This document shows, piece after piece, positions 16,545 to 25,562 of a DNA stretch of 64,000 bases. Origin of the DNA: Erpobdella octoculata. Taxonomy: Eukaryota > Annelida > Clitellata > Hirudinida > Erpobdellidae. Location of the stretch: contig OZ022247.1 of the NCBI GenBank assembly GCA_963978895.1, positions 6,752,883-6,816,882 of the forward strand, given 5' to 3'. The position numbers and the translations under genes are program-made. A model generated the notes under the pieces. It saw nothing but the letters and a program-made list of their open reading frames with translations, was not told the DNA's origin and ran no database searches. Each line of letters starts with the position of its first letter. The first letter of the stretch is position 1.

Positions 16545-17639
16545 TTATCGTCGACGTCGCATAGTTATATTGTCACAATGCAGAACTGCCGCCATTCTTG
16601 CCAAAAGAACATTTTCATCATCAACTGCTTCATTTATCGAAACAATCTCATCAGCACGGTCGTCACACAATGTCGCATCTACCGAAACCCGATCGCACGT
16701 AGATGACGAGTTGTCGCGGACCGGCTGGCCAACGCTTTCGTGTCGAGAGCCGTCACTGCTCTCACCGCCGCCACTTTCAGGGTCCACGATATGATCCATA
16801 GCAGATGTCGACATGGACGAGGGGCCGATATCTAAGTTATCTTCAACAGGATCACCACACTGCTCCCCGCACGGCTCGAAAGAAGAAAATGAAGTGTCCG
16901 CATCAAAAAAGATATCGGTGGCAGGACTTGGAACGGGACGACTGGAAACGGGCTCACCACTGTAGCCACTGTGTAATTCAAAATCAGTCGCACCACCTGT
17001 AACTCCACCGACAATCTCAGGACCCTGGGTACAGGTAGAAGTTAATTCTACCGAAGAATTGTTAAGTTTGGGCTTTATATTTTTGACCTCACAAGTTAGA
17101 GTTTTATAATCTCCAAATAATTGTAATGTGAGATTAAAGGCATCTCGCTGAATGTTCATGATAGGTGCTTCTCTATGTATATATAAGGCCTCCTGTATTT
17201 TTAACCGCAATATATCATTAGAAGAAGATAGTATTGTAGTATTTTCATTCAATATTGATCTTGTAAGAGGAATGGCTTTGTGTTCACGCAGGAAATGAGC
17301 ACGGATACTCCCGCCCTGAACGTGCATCGTCAATCTTCTAGCCAGAGTTGTTCGAGTCTGTCCAATGTAACTAGTTTTATTATCGTGTTGGAAAGGGCAT
17401 TGAAACTGATAAACTATGTTGGTTCTCTTGAGAAAATTAGAATTAACCAGATTATTTTTCATAACTAATTGATGAGTTTTTTTAGTTTTGTAGTAGATTA
17501 TTATTTTTAACTGGTGGGTATCAGGAGAAGTGACAAAGACATTGTTTGAGATAATATCTTTAAGAACCTTTCCATCAGTCTCCAGTCCTCCATGCACTTG
17601 GGCTCCATAGTATAACGCTATGGGAAGTTTTTTCCACAA
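16545..17639 (-). CDS. Penelope-like GIY-YIG endonuclease frame with long acidic tail
   Basis: Open for 364 codons, in the -1 frame relative to the RT. The apparent start is TTG and is probably not used; translation most likely arrives from the RT frame. Residues about 70-165 hold the GIY-YIG nuclease that nicks the target: IVYQFQCP (the GIY position), SYIGQT at 90-95 (YIG), Arg 101/102, His 106, the catalytic Glu in KIQEALYIHRE near 150, and the trailing Asn in PIMN near 162. All key residues are present. Residues about 190-355 form a Ser/Gly/Asp-rich tail of low complexity, ending in four Arg. That tail is longer than I expect for the family; it may be a disordered extension or read-through of former 3' non-coding sequence. 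Confidence 0.9.
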   Translation of the reverse strand: MWKKLPIALYYGAQVHGGLETDGKVLKDIISNNVFVTSPDTHQLKIIIYYKTKKTHQLVMKNNLVNSNFLKRTNIVYQFQCPFQHDNKTSYIGQTRTTLARRLTMHVQGGSIRAHFLREHKAIPLTRSILNENTTILSSSNDILRLKIQEALYIHREAPIMNIQRDAFNLTLQLFGDYKTLTCEVKNIKPKLNNSSVELTSTCTQGPEIVGGVTGGATDFELHSGYSGEPVSSRPVPSPATDIFFDADTSFSSFEPCGEQCGDPVEDNLDIGPSSMSTSAMDHIVDPESGGGESSDGSRHESVGQPVRDNSSSTCDRVSVDATLCDDRADEIVSINEAVDDENVLLARMAAVLHCDNITMRRRR

Positions 17640-19573
17640 TCAGCAAAAACTCCCATAGTATTTGCAAGCTTTTTGTCCAAAAACACCTGTATAGTTTTAT
17701 CTATTTCAGTGTTTGTAAAATTATTGTTCACCAGTAAAGTTTTAATTTTTTGAGTCTCACGATCAAACTCAATCCAATTCTCTGCAACACGGTAGGCTCT
17801 GTGTAGGTAGTTATTGATAACATTAACTTTATAACGATCTGGGCAATATCCAAGTGCATTTAAAGTCTCCCCAGTCGAAGACGGCTTCGTATAAACACTC
17901 AGTTTCAGACCGGACTCAAACTGAGAGACTAGCGTATCCAGAAATGGTAACTGCCGGTTAATGTCACTCAATTCAAACGTGAAATGTAATACAGAATGTT
18001 CCTCAAAAGTATCACGCAAAACCATTAGTTCGGAAACGTCGCGGCAACAGACAAAAATATCGTCGACATATCGTCCATACAGATGTGGTTGTTGAAGAAT
18101 ACCGTTGAACACTTTATTTTCCAAATGTCCCATATAAAATCCTGCAAATGTAGGACCCAACGGCGATCCCATAGCCACACCGTCGGCCTGTACATAGAGA
18201 ACACCGTCGGGGCCAGTGAACGGAACTTCAGTGGTGCATAAGCGCAATAAATCGGACAAGACACTTTCTTGGAGAGAAGGAGGAGAAAGGTTGCTGTTAT
18301 GGTAAACACAATTTAAAATTATCTTGATAGTTTCAAATACCGGTACATTTGTGAAGAGACTTTCTACGTCCAAGGAAGCAATAATGCCATTAGATGGTTG
18401 AGAACTTCTTATTAAATCGATAAACTGAGAAGTAGATTTTAAACTGTATGTTGATGGACAATATGGAGAGATCAGGTTATTAATAGATTTTGAGAGAGAA
18501 TATACAGCAGTAGGACACTGCGATATTATAGGTCTTAATGGAAATCCGTTTTTATGTATTTTTATGTTGCCGTACATATAAGCAGGGCCGTACTCGCCGA
18601 TGATCTGGCAAAACCGAGTGTCTGGACGTAATTGTGAGTTAGCAATGGAAATCAATCTATTGGCATTTCTCTTAAGATCGTCCAAAGAACTAGAAGTGAT
18701 TTTTTTAAACTTATTAGTATCCTGAAGAATAACATTGATTTTATTGATGTAATCAGAACGATTCATAAGAACGTACGTGTTGGTTTTATCAGCCTTTCTG
18801 ATAATTATGTCTTTATTCTCTTTTAAGGATTTGGCAGCTTTTACGAGTTTCTGAGGAAGATACTTTCTTTTATCGTTTCGATGGACATGTCCCTCGCGAG
18901 CCATAAGCACTTTGAGCCTCGGATTACATGTTAAAGAACCATTAGAAACGAAATGCATAATATTACGATACAACACTTCTAATTCAGTTTGCTTTACCAG
19001 AGGGTCATATCTTTGCTGAACGTGGCAGTTATAACCCATCTCTAACATTTCGAGTTCATCAGGAGTAGGTGTATAGTCTGAGATATTCACAAAATGTTTA
19101 ACTTTTTCTTTCAAGCAAATATTACCTCCATACAGCCGAGAAAGCTTGCTCTGAATGACTGATCTTTTTTTAGAATCAAGATGGTTAACAAACGAAGTAA
19201 TATAAAAGTTAAGATCCGTTTGCAATGAAGAATCAAAAAATGAATCAAGTAAGGCGGTGCGTTGAGACGAATAACTCTTTTCCAACGAATCCAACTTATT
19301 ACGGCATAATAGCAATTCATTCTTAACACGCTGTAGACCATAAACAGTTTTACAATTCCGTTTGCAAGCAAAACGTTCAGTAGTGTCGTCATTGGCTGTC
19401 AAACAATCTTTAGGAGAACGCAAGTTAACTCCGTGACGAGGCAAATTGTATTGTTTGGCCGCTTTGGAGTAGTTTAGTAATTTGTTTCTTGCATATAGCG
19501 GTACGATATTTTCTTGTACACAAACTCCATTGAATATAATTGCCCATTTTGTATTTGTTAATTTTTTTGCCAA
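17618..19573 (-). CDS. Penelope-like reverse transcriptase frame
   Basis: 651 codons, starting with ATG inside the upstream pseudo-LTR. It copies element RNA into DNA at the insertion site. The N-terminal about 240 residues are basic and helical. RT motifs follow in order: RKADKTNTYV near 259 (RT1), YGNIKIHKNG...RPIIS near 334-351 (RT2), SLDVESLFTNVP at 400-411 with the first catalytic Asp at 402 (RT3), ADGVAMGSPLGPTFAGF near 463-479, YGRYVDDIFVC with catalytic Asp-Asp at 504-505, then LPFLDTLVS and SVYTKPSSTGETLNALG (RT6/7). The frame has no internal stop and ends ...DCGKNFP-stop. The endonuclease is in the -1 frame directly after. A -1 shift at 17627-17633 would give a protein of about 1009 residues. 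The likely alternative is a one-base loss in an A run that split a single ORF. Confidence 0.93.
   Translation of the reverse strand: MAKKLTNTKWAIIFNGVCVQENIVPLYARNKLLNYSKAAKQYNLPRHGVNLRSPKDCLTANDDTTERFACKRNCKTVYGLQRVKNELLLCRNKLDSLEKSYSSQRTALLDSFFDSSLQTDLNFYITSFVNHLDSKKRSVIQSKLSRLYGGNICLKEKVKHFVNISDYTPTPDELEMLEMGYNCHVQQRYDPLVKQTELEVLYRNIMHFVSNGSLTCNPRLKVLMAREGHVHRNDKRKYLPQKLVKAAKSLKENKDIIIRKADKTNTYVLMNRSDYINKINVILQDTNKFKKITSSSLDDLKRNANRLISIANSQLRPDTRFCQIIGEYGPAYMYGNIKIHKNGFPLRPIISQCPTAVYSLSKSINNLISPYCPSTYSLKSTSQFIDLIRSSQPSNGIIASLDVESLFTNVPVFETIKIILNCVYHNSNLSPPSLQESVLSDLLRLCTTEVPFTGPDGVLYVQADGVAMGSPLGPTFAGFYMGHLENKVFNGILQQPHLYGRYVDDIFVCCRDVSELMVLRDTFEEHSVLHFTFELSDINRQLPFLDTLVSQFESGLKLSVYTKPSSTGETLNALGYCPDRYKVNVINNYLHRAYRVAENWIEFDRETQKIKTLLVNNNFTNTEIDKTIQVFLDKKLANTMGVFADCGKNFP
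17627..17633 (-). promoter_or_regulatory. Candidate -1 frameshift heptamer A AAA AAC
   Basis: In the RT frame the codons read GGA AAA AAC, which contains the classic slippery heptamer with the correct phase. A -1 slip continues as CTT CCC ATA into the endonuclease frame. The zero-frame stop TAG lies 7 bases downstream. A 6-bp stem (CCATAG/CTATGG, plus 17618-17623 with 17605-17610, 7-base loop) begins 3 bases after the heptamer. That is shorter and closer than usual stimulators, so a one-base deletion in the A run is an equal alternative. Confidence 0.5.
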
Positions 19574-19992
19574 AGACTCAAAACGTCGAAGGGAAGCCCG
19601 TTGTTGGGAAGATAAACTATTAACGAATTCCTTGTTTGCAGCCGTATTTACGTTTATTTGTAAAAAATTTGAAAAATTTAAAAAGACAGTTATGTTATAA
19701 AATAAATAAAATAAACTAAAAAGAGTAACTTATAAGTTTAAAGTAATAAACAGGGCTAACGCGTTTCGACAGTTAGTTTGTCATCATCAGAGCCCGAAAA
19801 GAAAAACAAAACATGGATAGAATAATGAAAAGTGAAATTAGTTAAAACCGATAATGGAACAACATAATAATATTTATTTTTCGAGAATGACATGTTAATT
19901 TATTTTACTATAGGGAGATATTAAAAATAAATTATATAATAAAACTGTTATACATTAAAAAAAAAATAAAAAATACGGTCGAAAAGCAAAAT
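19512..19992 (-). repeat. Penelope pseudo-LTR, upstream copy
   Basis: Direct repeat of 15931-16412, differing by one A in a homopolymer. On the minus strand it supplies the leader, the ribozyme (19795-19753) and the RT start codon at 19573. (TA)n borders it at 19993. Confidence 0.95.
19753..19795 (-). ncRNA. Hammerhead ribozyme motif (upstream pseudo-LTR)
   Basis: Read on the minus strand: stem I arm GGGCU, core CUGAUGA, stem II GACA/UGUC with loop AACUAAC, core GAAA, minimal stem III in the palindrome ACGCGU, then U|A and stem I arm AGCCC. Stem I is five perfect pairs. Predicted cleavage is after the U paired to plus position 19758. Stem II has one extra U next to the core, which is not ideal. 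The two-pair stem III resembles hammerheads that act as dimers. Hammerheads are known in pseudo-LTRs of Penelope-like elements, so the location supports the call. It lies about 180 bp upstream of the RT start. Confidence 0.85.
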
Positions 19993-20066
19993 ATATATAT
20001 ATATATATAAATAAATATATATATATACATATATATATACATATATATATACATATATATATATAA

Positions 20067-20161
<95 letters not shown>

Positions 20162-20196
20162 TATATATATACATATATATACATATATATATATAA

Positions 20197-20229
<33 letters not shown>

Positions 20230-20230
20230 C

Positions 20231-20310
<80 letters not shown>
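19993..20310. repeat. (TA)n array with TATATACA interruptions
   Basis: About 318 bp of TA dinucleotides with regular ATAC and AAATAAAT interruptions. It sits between the upstream pseudo-LTR and the Tudor-like ORF. Confidence 0.95.
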
Positions 20311-20312
<2 letters not shown>

Positions 20313-20417
20313 CCCATTTCCGATCAGTGAACCTTATATACATTTTTTTATTAAAAATATCAACATCAATAACAAGTCTTAACCATTTCATTGAGCGTTT
20401 AAAATAATTACAAAAAC

Positions 20418-21365
20418 ATGAAGCTTGTCAAAATTGTGCACTCTATCAGTCCGAGTAAATTTTATTCTATTTCTGGAGATAAAAAACAGCTCGATCAATT
20501 TGAACATTACCACACACTTTTAGAAGCGTATGTTTCTAGCATAAGTTACCACCAGTTAAAAGATCTACAATTTATTAAAGAAAATTCCATGGTGGTGGCA
20601 AAATGTGCAGCTCTTGGTGGTAAATATCTCAACGGTGTCGTACAGAACTGGACAGATGGTAAACAATTTGTGGTGAAATTTGTTCTTGTCAATATAATAG
20701 AATTAGTTGCAAAAAAGGACATGGTGATGTTTTCGGGTGCTATAAAAGGTTTAGAAGTACCAACTAATACGAAAATTAATGTCAGTTGCTTAAATGGGCA
20801 TTTTTTCAGAAAACAATGGCCACAATGGATGAGTAATTATTTCAAGCTGCACACCGGTGCTCAATATTTTCCACTTCTAGCTTCAAATGAAAAGAATGGG
20901 GTAAGTTATATTGACGTCGTTTTTAATGAAAACAAGAAAAATCACAGTCTATCTGAATTTATTTGCCATATACCATATTGTGAAGATCTTCTGGAAATTG
21001 ATTCTACATTTATAATATATCCAGCGAAGGTTGATGAAAAGGAATATTTAAATTCTTCACCTTCAATTGAGCAGCTCACTAAAGAAGCACAGCGTCTTTT
21101 TGCAAGAAGAAAAAAATTCACTTACTCGGGAACTAACGAAAACACGATGGTCGAAATGTCAAATGATTCTTGTTCATTAGAATTTATTGACAATCAGAAA
21201 ACAGCTACTAACGCTGAGGTTTTTTCTCTTTTTGAAGAACTCGTTAAAATAATTATAGATGTGGAATTGGAGGAAAAATATAAGAGCTATTTTAACAAAT
21301 ATCAAAAACCAGCCTTCAATTATACTAAGTATTACTTTGAATCTCGAAATAAGAGAAGCTGTTGA
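20418..21365 (+). CDS. Intronless extended-Tudor-like protein, 315 aa
   Basis: A single open frame from ATG (context AAAACATGAAG) to TGA with balanced, non-repetitive composition. Residues about 3-45 ([13 protein letters not shown]...LLEAY) match the start of an extended Tudor domain. Residues about 57-105 ([17 protein letters not shown], then [12 protein letters not shown]) match the Tudor barrel. About 110-190 could be the SN-like half. Extended Tudor domains bind dimethyl-arginine tails of Piwi proteins in the piRNA pathway. Here the usual F-x-D-Y-G-N segment reads F-V-L-V-N-I, so the aromatic cage looks lost. Residues 190-315 are not recognised; the C-terminus is Lys/Tyr rich. It lies between (TA)n and a MITE, and may be a retrocopy, an exon of a larger gene or a domesticated fragment. 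Tudor assignment is from pattern memory only. Confidence 0.6.
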   Translation: MKLVKIVHSISPSKFYSISGDKKQLDQFEHYHTLLEAYVSSISYHQLKDLQFIKENSMVVAKCAALGGKYLNGVVQNWTDGKQFVVKFVLVNIIELVAKKDMVMFSGAIKGLEVPTNTKINVSCLNGHFFRKQWPQWMSNYFKLHTGAQYFPLLASNEKNGVSYIDVVFNENKKNHSLSEFICHIPYCEDLLEIDSTFIIYPAKVDEKEYLNSSPSIEQLTKEAQRLFARRKKFTYSGTNENTMVEMSNDSCSLEFIDNQKTATNAEVFSLFEELVKIIIDVELEEKYKSYFNKYQKPAFNYTKYYFESRNKRSC

Positions 21366-21372
21366 TAACTTG

Positions 21373-21614
21373 CGTACCGTAAAACGGGGTGACTTTGCCC
21401 GTGCGGGTGACTTTGGCCCAAAATAAATCAACCTATATTTTAAAGTACAAATTATATTTCTATGAACAATTATGCTAAAAAGGTGTGCATAGTAGTGATG
21501 TATGGCGTGACCTAGCGAAAGTTTAAAAAAAAAATTTTTTTAATATATTTTTATGCGTTTAAAAACTGGGCCAAAGTCACCCGCACGGGCAAAGTCACCC
21601 CGTTTTACGGTACG
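21373..21614. mobile_element. 242-bp MITE with perfect 48-bp terminal inverted repeats
   Basis: The left arm 21373-21420 and right arm 21567-21614 are perfect reverse complements over 48 bp. The arm begins CGTACCGTAAAACGGGGTG and contains GGGTGACTTTG twice. The 146-bp AT-rich loop has no ORF. If the duplicated target is TA, the element proper begins CCGTAAAACGGGG; the flanks do not settle this. It starts 7 bp after the Tudor-like stop codon and carries AATAAA at 21422-21427, which could end that transcript. Confidence 0.93.
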
Positions 21615-21767
21615 TTTTAGTAGTTATTTCATTAATACTGTAGAATAAATACAAAGACTTGTAGTGAGCTGCCAAACTTGTTAGCAGTTATTATATGTAA
21701 ACTTTTTTTCATAATAAATAGTTTTATTTCTTCATTGAAAAACAAATTATCCGTTTTTATTCAATCA

Positions 21768-22060
21768 CTAGCGGGGTACCCGGGGTTTTTAGAGGCTTTT
21801 CTCTTTCGCTCCCGTTTCCTTTCTCGCTTGCTCTCACGCTCCCGTTCCCGGTCGCTTTCCCGCTCCCGGCCACTTTCTCTTTCTCGCTCCCGGTCACTTT
21901 CTCTTTCCCGCTCGCTCTTTCGCTCTCAGTCAATTTTCTGTTCCCGCTTGCTTTTCCGTTCCCGTTCCCGCTCACTTCCCAGTTCCCGTTTCCGCTCGCT
22001 CTCCCGCTCCGCTCATTTTTTGACCGATTTCAATGTTTTCACTATAATTGTCTCCCATTG
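21768..22060 (+). mobile_element. ACTAGC-headed repeat with CGCTCCCG minisatellite
   Basis: Head ACTAGCGGGGTACCCGGGG, then degenerate repeats of CGCTCCCGTTCCCGGT / CGCTTTCC to about 22015. At 22071-22090 a (GACT)n run leads into a tail containing CACGAAATC and ATGAAATTTGGG. Same head family as 22501, 23325, 23787 and 48811. Its Arg-Ser-rich reading frames are a by-product of the repeat. Confidence 0.7.
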
Positions 22061-22288
22061 ACAACTGTACCACTGACTGACTGACTGACTCATCACGAAA
22101 TCGCAAAAGCCACTAAACGGATTGCAATGAAATTTGGGATATATCTTTCTCTTAAGTTTTAGGTGTTCACTAAGAAAGGGGTTTGAAAAATTCGGCCTGG
22201 ATCGCCTTATTTCGAAGAATATACAATGCGTAATCTGTTAGTATTGAAATGCGTCGGGGTGGGTAAAATTCAGACCGCGGACTTATTA

Positions 22289-22500
22289 ATTAAATAAATG
22301 TTAACAAAAATTTAGAAATTTTTTGTTATTTTATTTATTAGTAATAATTACAACTAAAGTTCAACCAAATACGTTATTTACTAAATATTGGTTATTTATT
22401 AAGCCCAATAGTTTCGGTAGCTAAAGTGACAAGTTTTTTTTTCATTATATGAATTAAATGTTAACGAAAAATTTAGAATTTTTTTTTATTTTATTTATTA
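22289..22500 (+). repeat. Direct repeat of about 50 bp in AT-rich DNA
   Basis: A block reading AAATGTTAACAAAAATTTAG with a T-rich end occurs near 22295-22340 and again near 22456-22500. The second copy ends exactly where the next ACTAGC head begins. Confidence 0.6.
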
Positions 22501-22920
22501 ACTAGCGGGGGCACCCGGCGTTGCCCGGGGTTTTTAGAGGTTTTTCTAATGTTTGTCTCTCTCGCTCCAGTTTCCTTCTCCGCTTTCCCGTTCCCGTCGC
22601 GTTCCCGGTCGCTTTTTCGCTCCCGGTCGCTTTTCCGCTCCCGGTCGCTTTCCGCTCTCGGTCGTTTTCCAGTTCCCGGTCGCTTTCCCGTTCTCGGTCG
22701 CTTTCCCTTTCCCGCTCTATCTTTCGCTCTCAGTTGGCTTCCCGTTCCCGTTTTCACTCAAACATGTGCATATATATATATATTTTTAGAGGTTTGCCTA
22801 TTCGCTCCCGTTTCCTTCCCGCTTGCGCTACCGCTTGCGCTACCGCTCCCGGTCGTTATCCATTCCCTGTCGCTTTCCCGCTCATTTTTTCGCACTCAGT
22901 TCCCCCCCCCTAGATCCGAT
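22501..22920 (+). mobile_element. ACTAGC-headed repeat with CGCTCCCG minisatellite
   Basis: Head ACTAGCGGGGGCACCCGGCG then TTGCCCGGGG and AATGTTTGTCTCTCTCGCTCC. Two blocks of degenerate CGCTCCCGTTCCCGG repeats (22564-22750 and 22800-22895) are split by a short (TA)n. A (TACA)n tail follows at 22923. Confidence 0.7.
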
Positions 22921-22922
22921 TC

Positions 22923-23157
22923 TACATACATACATACATACATACATACATACATACATACATACATACATACATACATACATACATACATACATACATA
23001 CATACATACATACATACATACATACATACATACATACATACATACATACATACATACATACATACATACATACATACATACATACATACATACATACATA
23101 CATACATACATACATACATACATACATACATACATACATACATACATACATACATAC
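22923..23157. repeat. (TACA)n microsatellite
   Basis: About 235 bp of perfect tetranucleotide. The Tyr-Ile-His-Thr and Met-Tyr-Val-Cys ORFs here are artefacts. The sequence after it (AAATTTCATTACGATCGGAT) resembles tails common to short invertebrate interspersed elements. Confidence 0.97.
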
Positions 23158-23324
23158 TTTGAATGAGCATTTTGTGACGGATTTCAAATTTTTTTTCTCT
23201 ATATTTGATTCCCCTTGACTCTCAAGGTTGTGTGAAAATTTCATTACGATCGGATGAATGGTGTAGCAATGCATAAAGAACAAATATATATACAAACATT
23301 CATTTATATATATATAGATAGATA

Positions 23325-23756
23325 ACTAGCGGGGGTGCCCGGCGTTGCCCGGGGTTTTTCTAATGTTTGTCTCTCTCGCTCAGGTTTCCTTCCCCGCTTG
23401 CTTTCCCGTTCCCGTTTGATTTCCCGTTCCCAGCCGCTTCCCAGCTTCCGGTCGTTTTTCCGCTCCTGTTTGCTCTCCCGTTCCCTTTCCCGTTCCCGGT
23501 AGCTTTTCCGTTCTCGGTCGCTTTTACATTTCCGCTCACGCTTGCTCTCCCGTTCTCGCTCATGCTTGCTCTCCCATTCCCGTTCTCGATCGAAAGGGAA
23601 GGCGACCGAGAACGGGAAAGCTACCGGGAGCGGGAAAGCAGCCGGGAGCTGGAAAGCAGCCGGGAGCTGGAAAGCGGAGAAGGAAATGGGAGCAAGAGAG
23701 ACAAACATTAGAAAAACCTTTTAAAACCCCGGGCAACACCGGGTACCCCCGATGGT
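23325..23756. mobile_element. Foldback element built from the ACTAGC repeat
   Basis: The left end is an ACTAGC head followed by GCCCGGCGTTGCCCGGGG, AATGTTTGTCTCTC and CGCTCCCG repeats. From about 23595 the same sequence returns in reverse complement and ends GGGCAACACCGGGTACCCCC. The centre near 23585-23605 contains CTCGATCGAAAGGG. The whole 430 bp is an imperfect palindrome that can fold into a long GC-rich hairpin. Confidence 0.8.
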
Positions 23757-23786
23757 ATGTAAATATGAATTCTATTATATATACAT

Positions 23787-25374
23787 ACTAGCAGTGCCCG
23801 TAGCGGCTTCGCTCCCATGAAATTAGAGAGTTTGAACCGTGCATCCATAGTAGAGATCATTTTTTTAGGTCTCGGCTCGGCCCGTCGACAAATTAGCCCA
23901 GCCCGTTTTAAAAACCCAAACTCCTGGCCCGGCACAGCCCGTCTGAATTAGGCCCGGCACATTTTTACAGGCCTAGAAGTTCTATATACTTGATGAAAAA
24001 CTTCGGACCGTCCCACCTTGACCCCAGGTTTGGCCCGGCCAAACTGAAGACCCTAAAATCACTAAAATATCTATATACTTGGTGAAAAACCTCGGCCCGT
24101 CCCAGTTTGATTCAAGGTTTGGCCTGGCCCGTGTGAAGACTCTAAAATAACGGCTTGGCCCGGCCGATGAAAAACTGGACTTAGCTACTTTTAACCGGCA
24201 CAAAACTTCAAAATACTAATTTTTACATTTGTAGCACTTACAGTTTGTGAGTAGCAGTTATATGGAAATCAAATAACCCTTATTTCCACCCCACATTTGA
24301 GGTCCTGGAAACCAAATTTTCAAAAAATGCTAAAACACGTATTTCATTATTTTTGGAGTCGAAACTAAATACTAATTTTTACTTCTGTAGCATTAACAGT
24401 TTTTGAGTAGCAGCTACTTTAAAAACCAAATAACCCAAAAAATGATGAAACACGTATATCTTTTTTTTTGAGTAGATACTAAGTATTAATTTTTACATCT
24501 GTGGCAATTACAGTTGTTGAGTAGCAGTTACTTTAAAAACCAAATAACCCTATTTTCCACCCCACATTTGAAGTCCTGGAAACCAAATTTTCAAAAAATT
24601 GTGAAACCTGTATATCATTATTTTTAGAGTAGAAACTAAATACTAATTTTTATTTTTGTAGCATTAACAGTTTTTGAGTAGAAGCTACTTTAAAAACCAA
24701 ATAAATAACCCAATTTTCCAACCCACATTTGAGGTCCGGGAAACCAAATTTGTAAAAAATGGTGAAACACGTATATCTTTATTTTTAGAAAAGAAACTAA
24801 ATAATAATTTTTACATCTGTGGTATTTACTGTTTTTAAGTAGCAGTCACTATAAAAGACAATTAGCCCTATTTTCCACCCCACATTTGAAGTCCTGGAAA
24901 CCAAATTTTCAAAAAATGCTAAAACACGTATTTTATTATTTTTGGAGTAGAAACTAAATACTAATTTTTACTCCTGTAGCATTAACAGTTTTTGAGTAGA
25001 AGATACTTTAAAAACCAAATAACCCAATTTTCCAACCCACATTTGAGGTCCGGGAAACCGAATTTTCAAAAAATGGTGAAACACGTATCTTTTTATTTTT
25101 TAAAAAGAATCTATATACCAAATTTCAAAATCTTCTCATTTTTGGTTTTCGAGATATACATTGTTTTAAAAAAAGTTTGTTTTCCAGTTTTTTCCCCTCA
25201 GGAGCAAAATTTTCAAAAATCCTTTCTTAGCGGATGTTTACGCTATAAAAGTAATATAAGTTCAAAATTTCACGTTCCTAGGATGAGGCGTTTGAGCTCG
25301 GCGTTGATTATCAGTCAGTCAGTCAGTCAGTCAGTCAGTCAGTCAGTCAGTCAGTCAGTCAGTCAGTCAGTCAG
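23787..25374 (+). mobile_element. 1.6-kb ACTAGC-headed element ending in (CAGT)16
   Basis: Head ACTAGCAGTGCCCGTAGCGG, then a GC-rich segment with repeated GGCCCGG. Next come two copies of an about 90-bp unit (near 23975 and 24069), a minisatellite at 24200-25095, and a tail with TTCACGTTCCTAGGATGAGG and GCGTTGATTATCAGTCAG. (CAGT)n closes the element at 25311-25374. No coding capacity. Class unknown; probably non-autonomous. Confidence 0.6.
24200..25095 (+). repeat. About 160-bp minisatellite inside the element
   Basis: Five to six diverged units, each with CCCACATTTGAGGTCCTGG, AAACCAAATTTTCAAAAAAT, AAACACGTAT and GTAGCATTAACAGTTTTTGA. The CCCACATTTGA word recurs about every 157-165 bp, with one double-length gap. 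Confidence 0.8.
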
Positions 25375-25399
25375 GACATGTTCTTTTATATATATAGAT

Positions 25400-25535
<136 letters not shown>

Positions 25536-25562
25536 GTATATATAATAGAATTCATATTTAGT

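Noticed and set aside
19932..20391. Tyr-Ile repeat ORFs
   Set aside because: Translations of (TA)n next to the Penelope element.
21678..22061. Arg-Ser-rich ORF resembling an SR splicing factor
   Set aside because: The Arg-Ser pattern comes from the CGCTCCCG minisatellite and recurs in several frames, strands and copies. No RNA-recognition motif.
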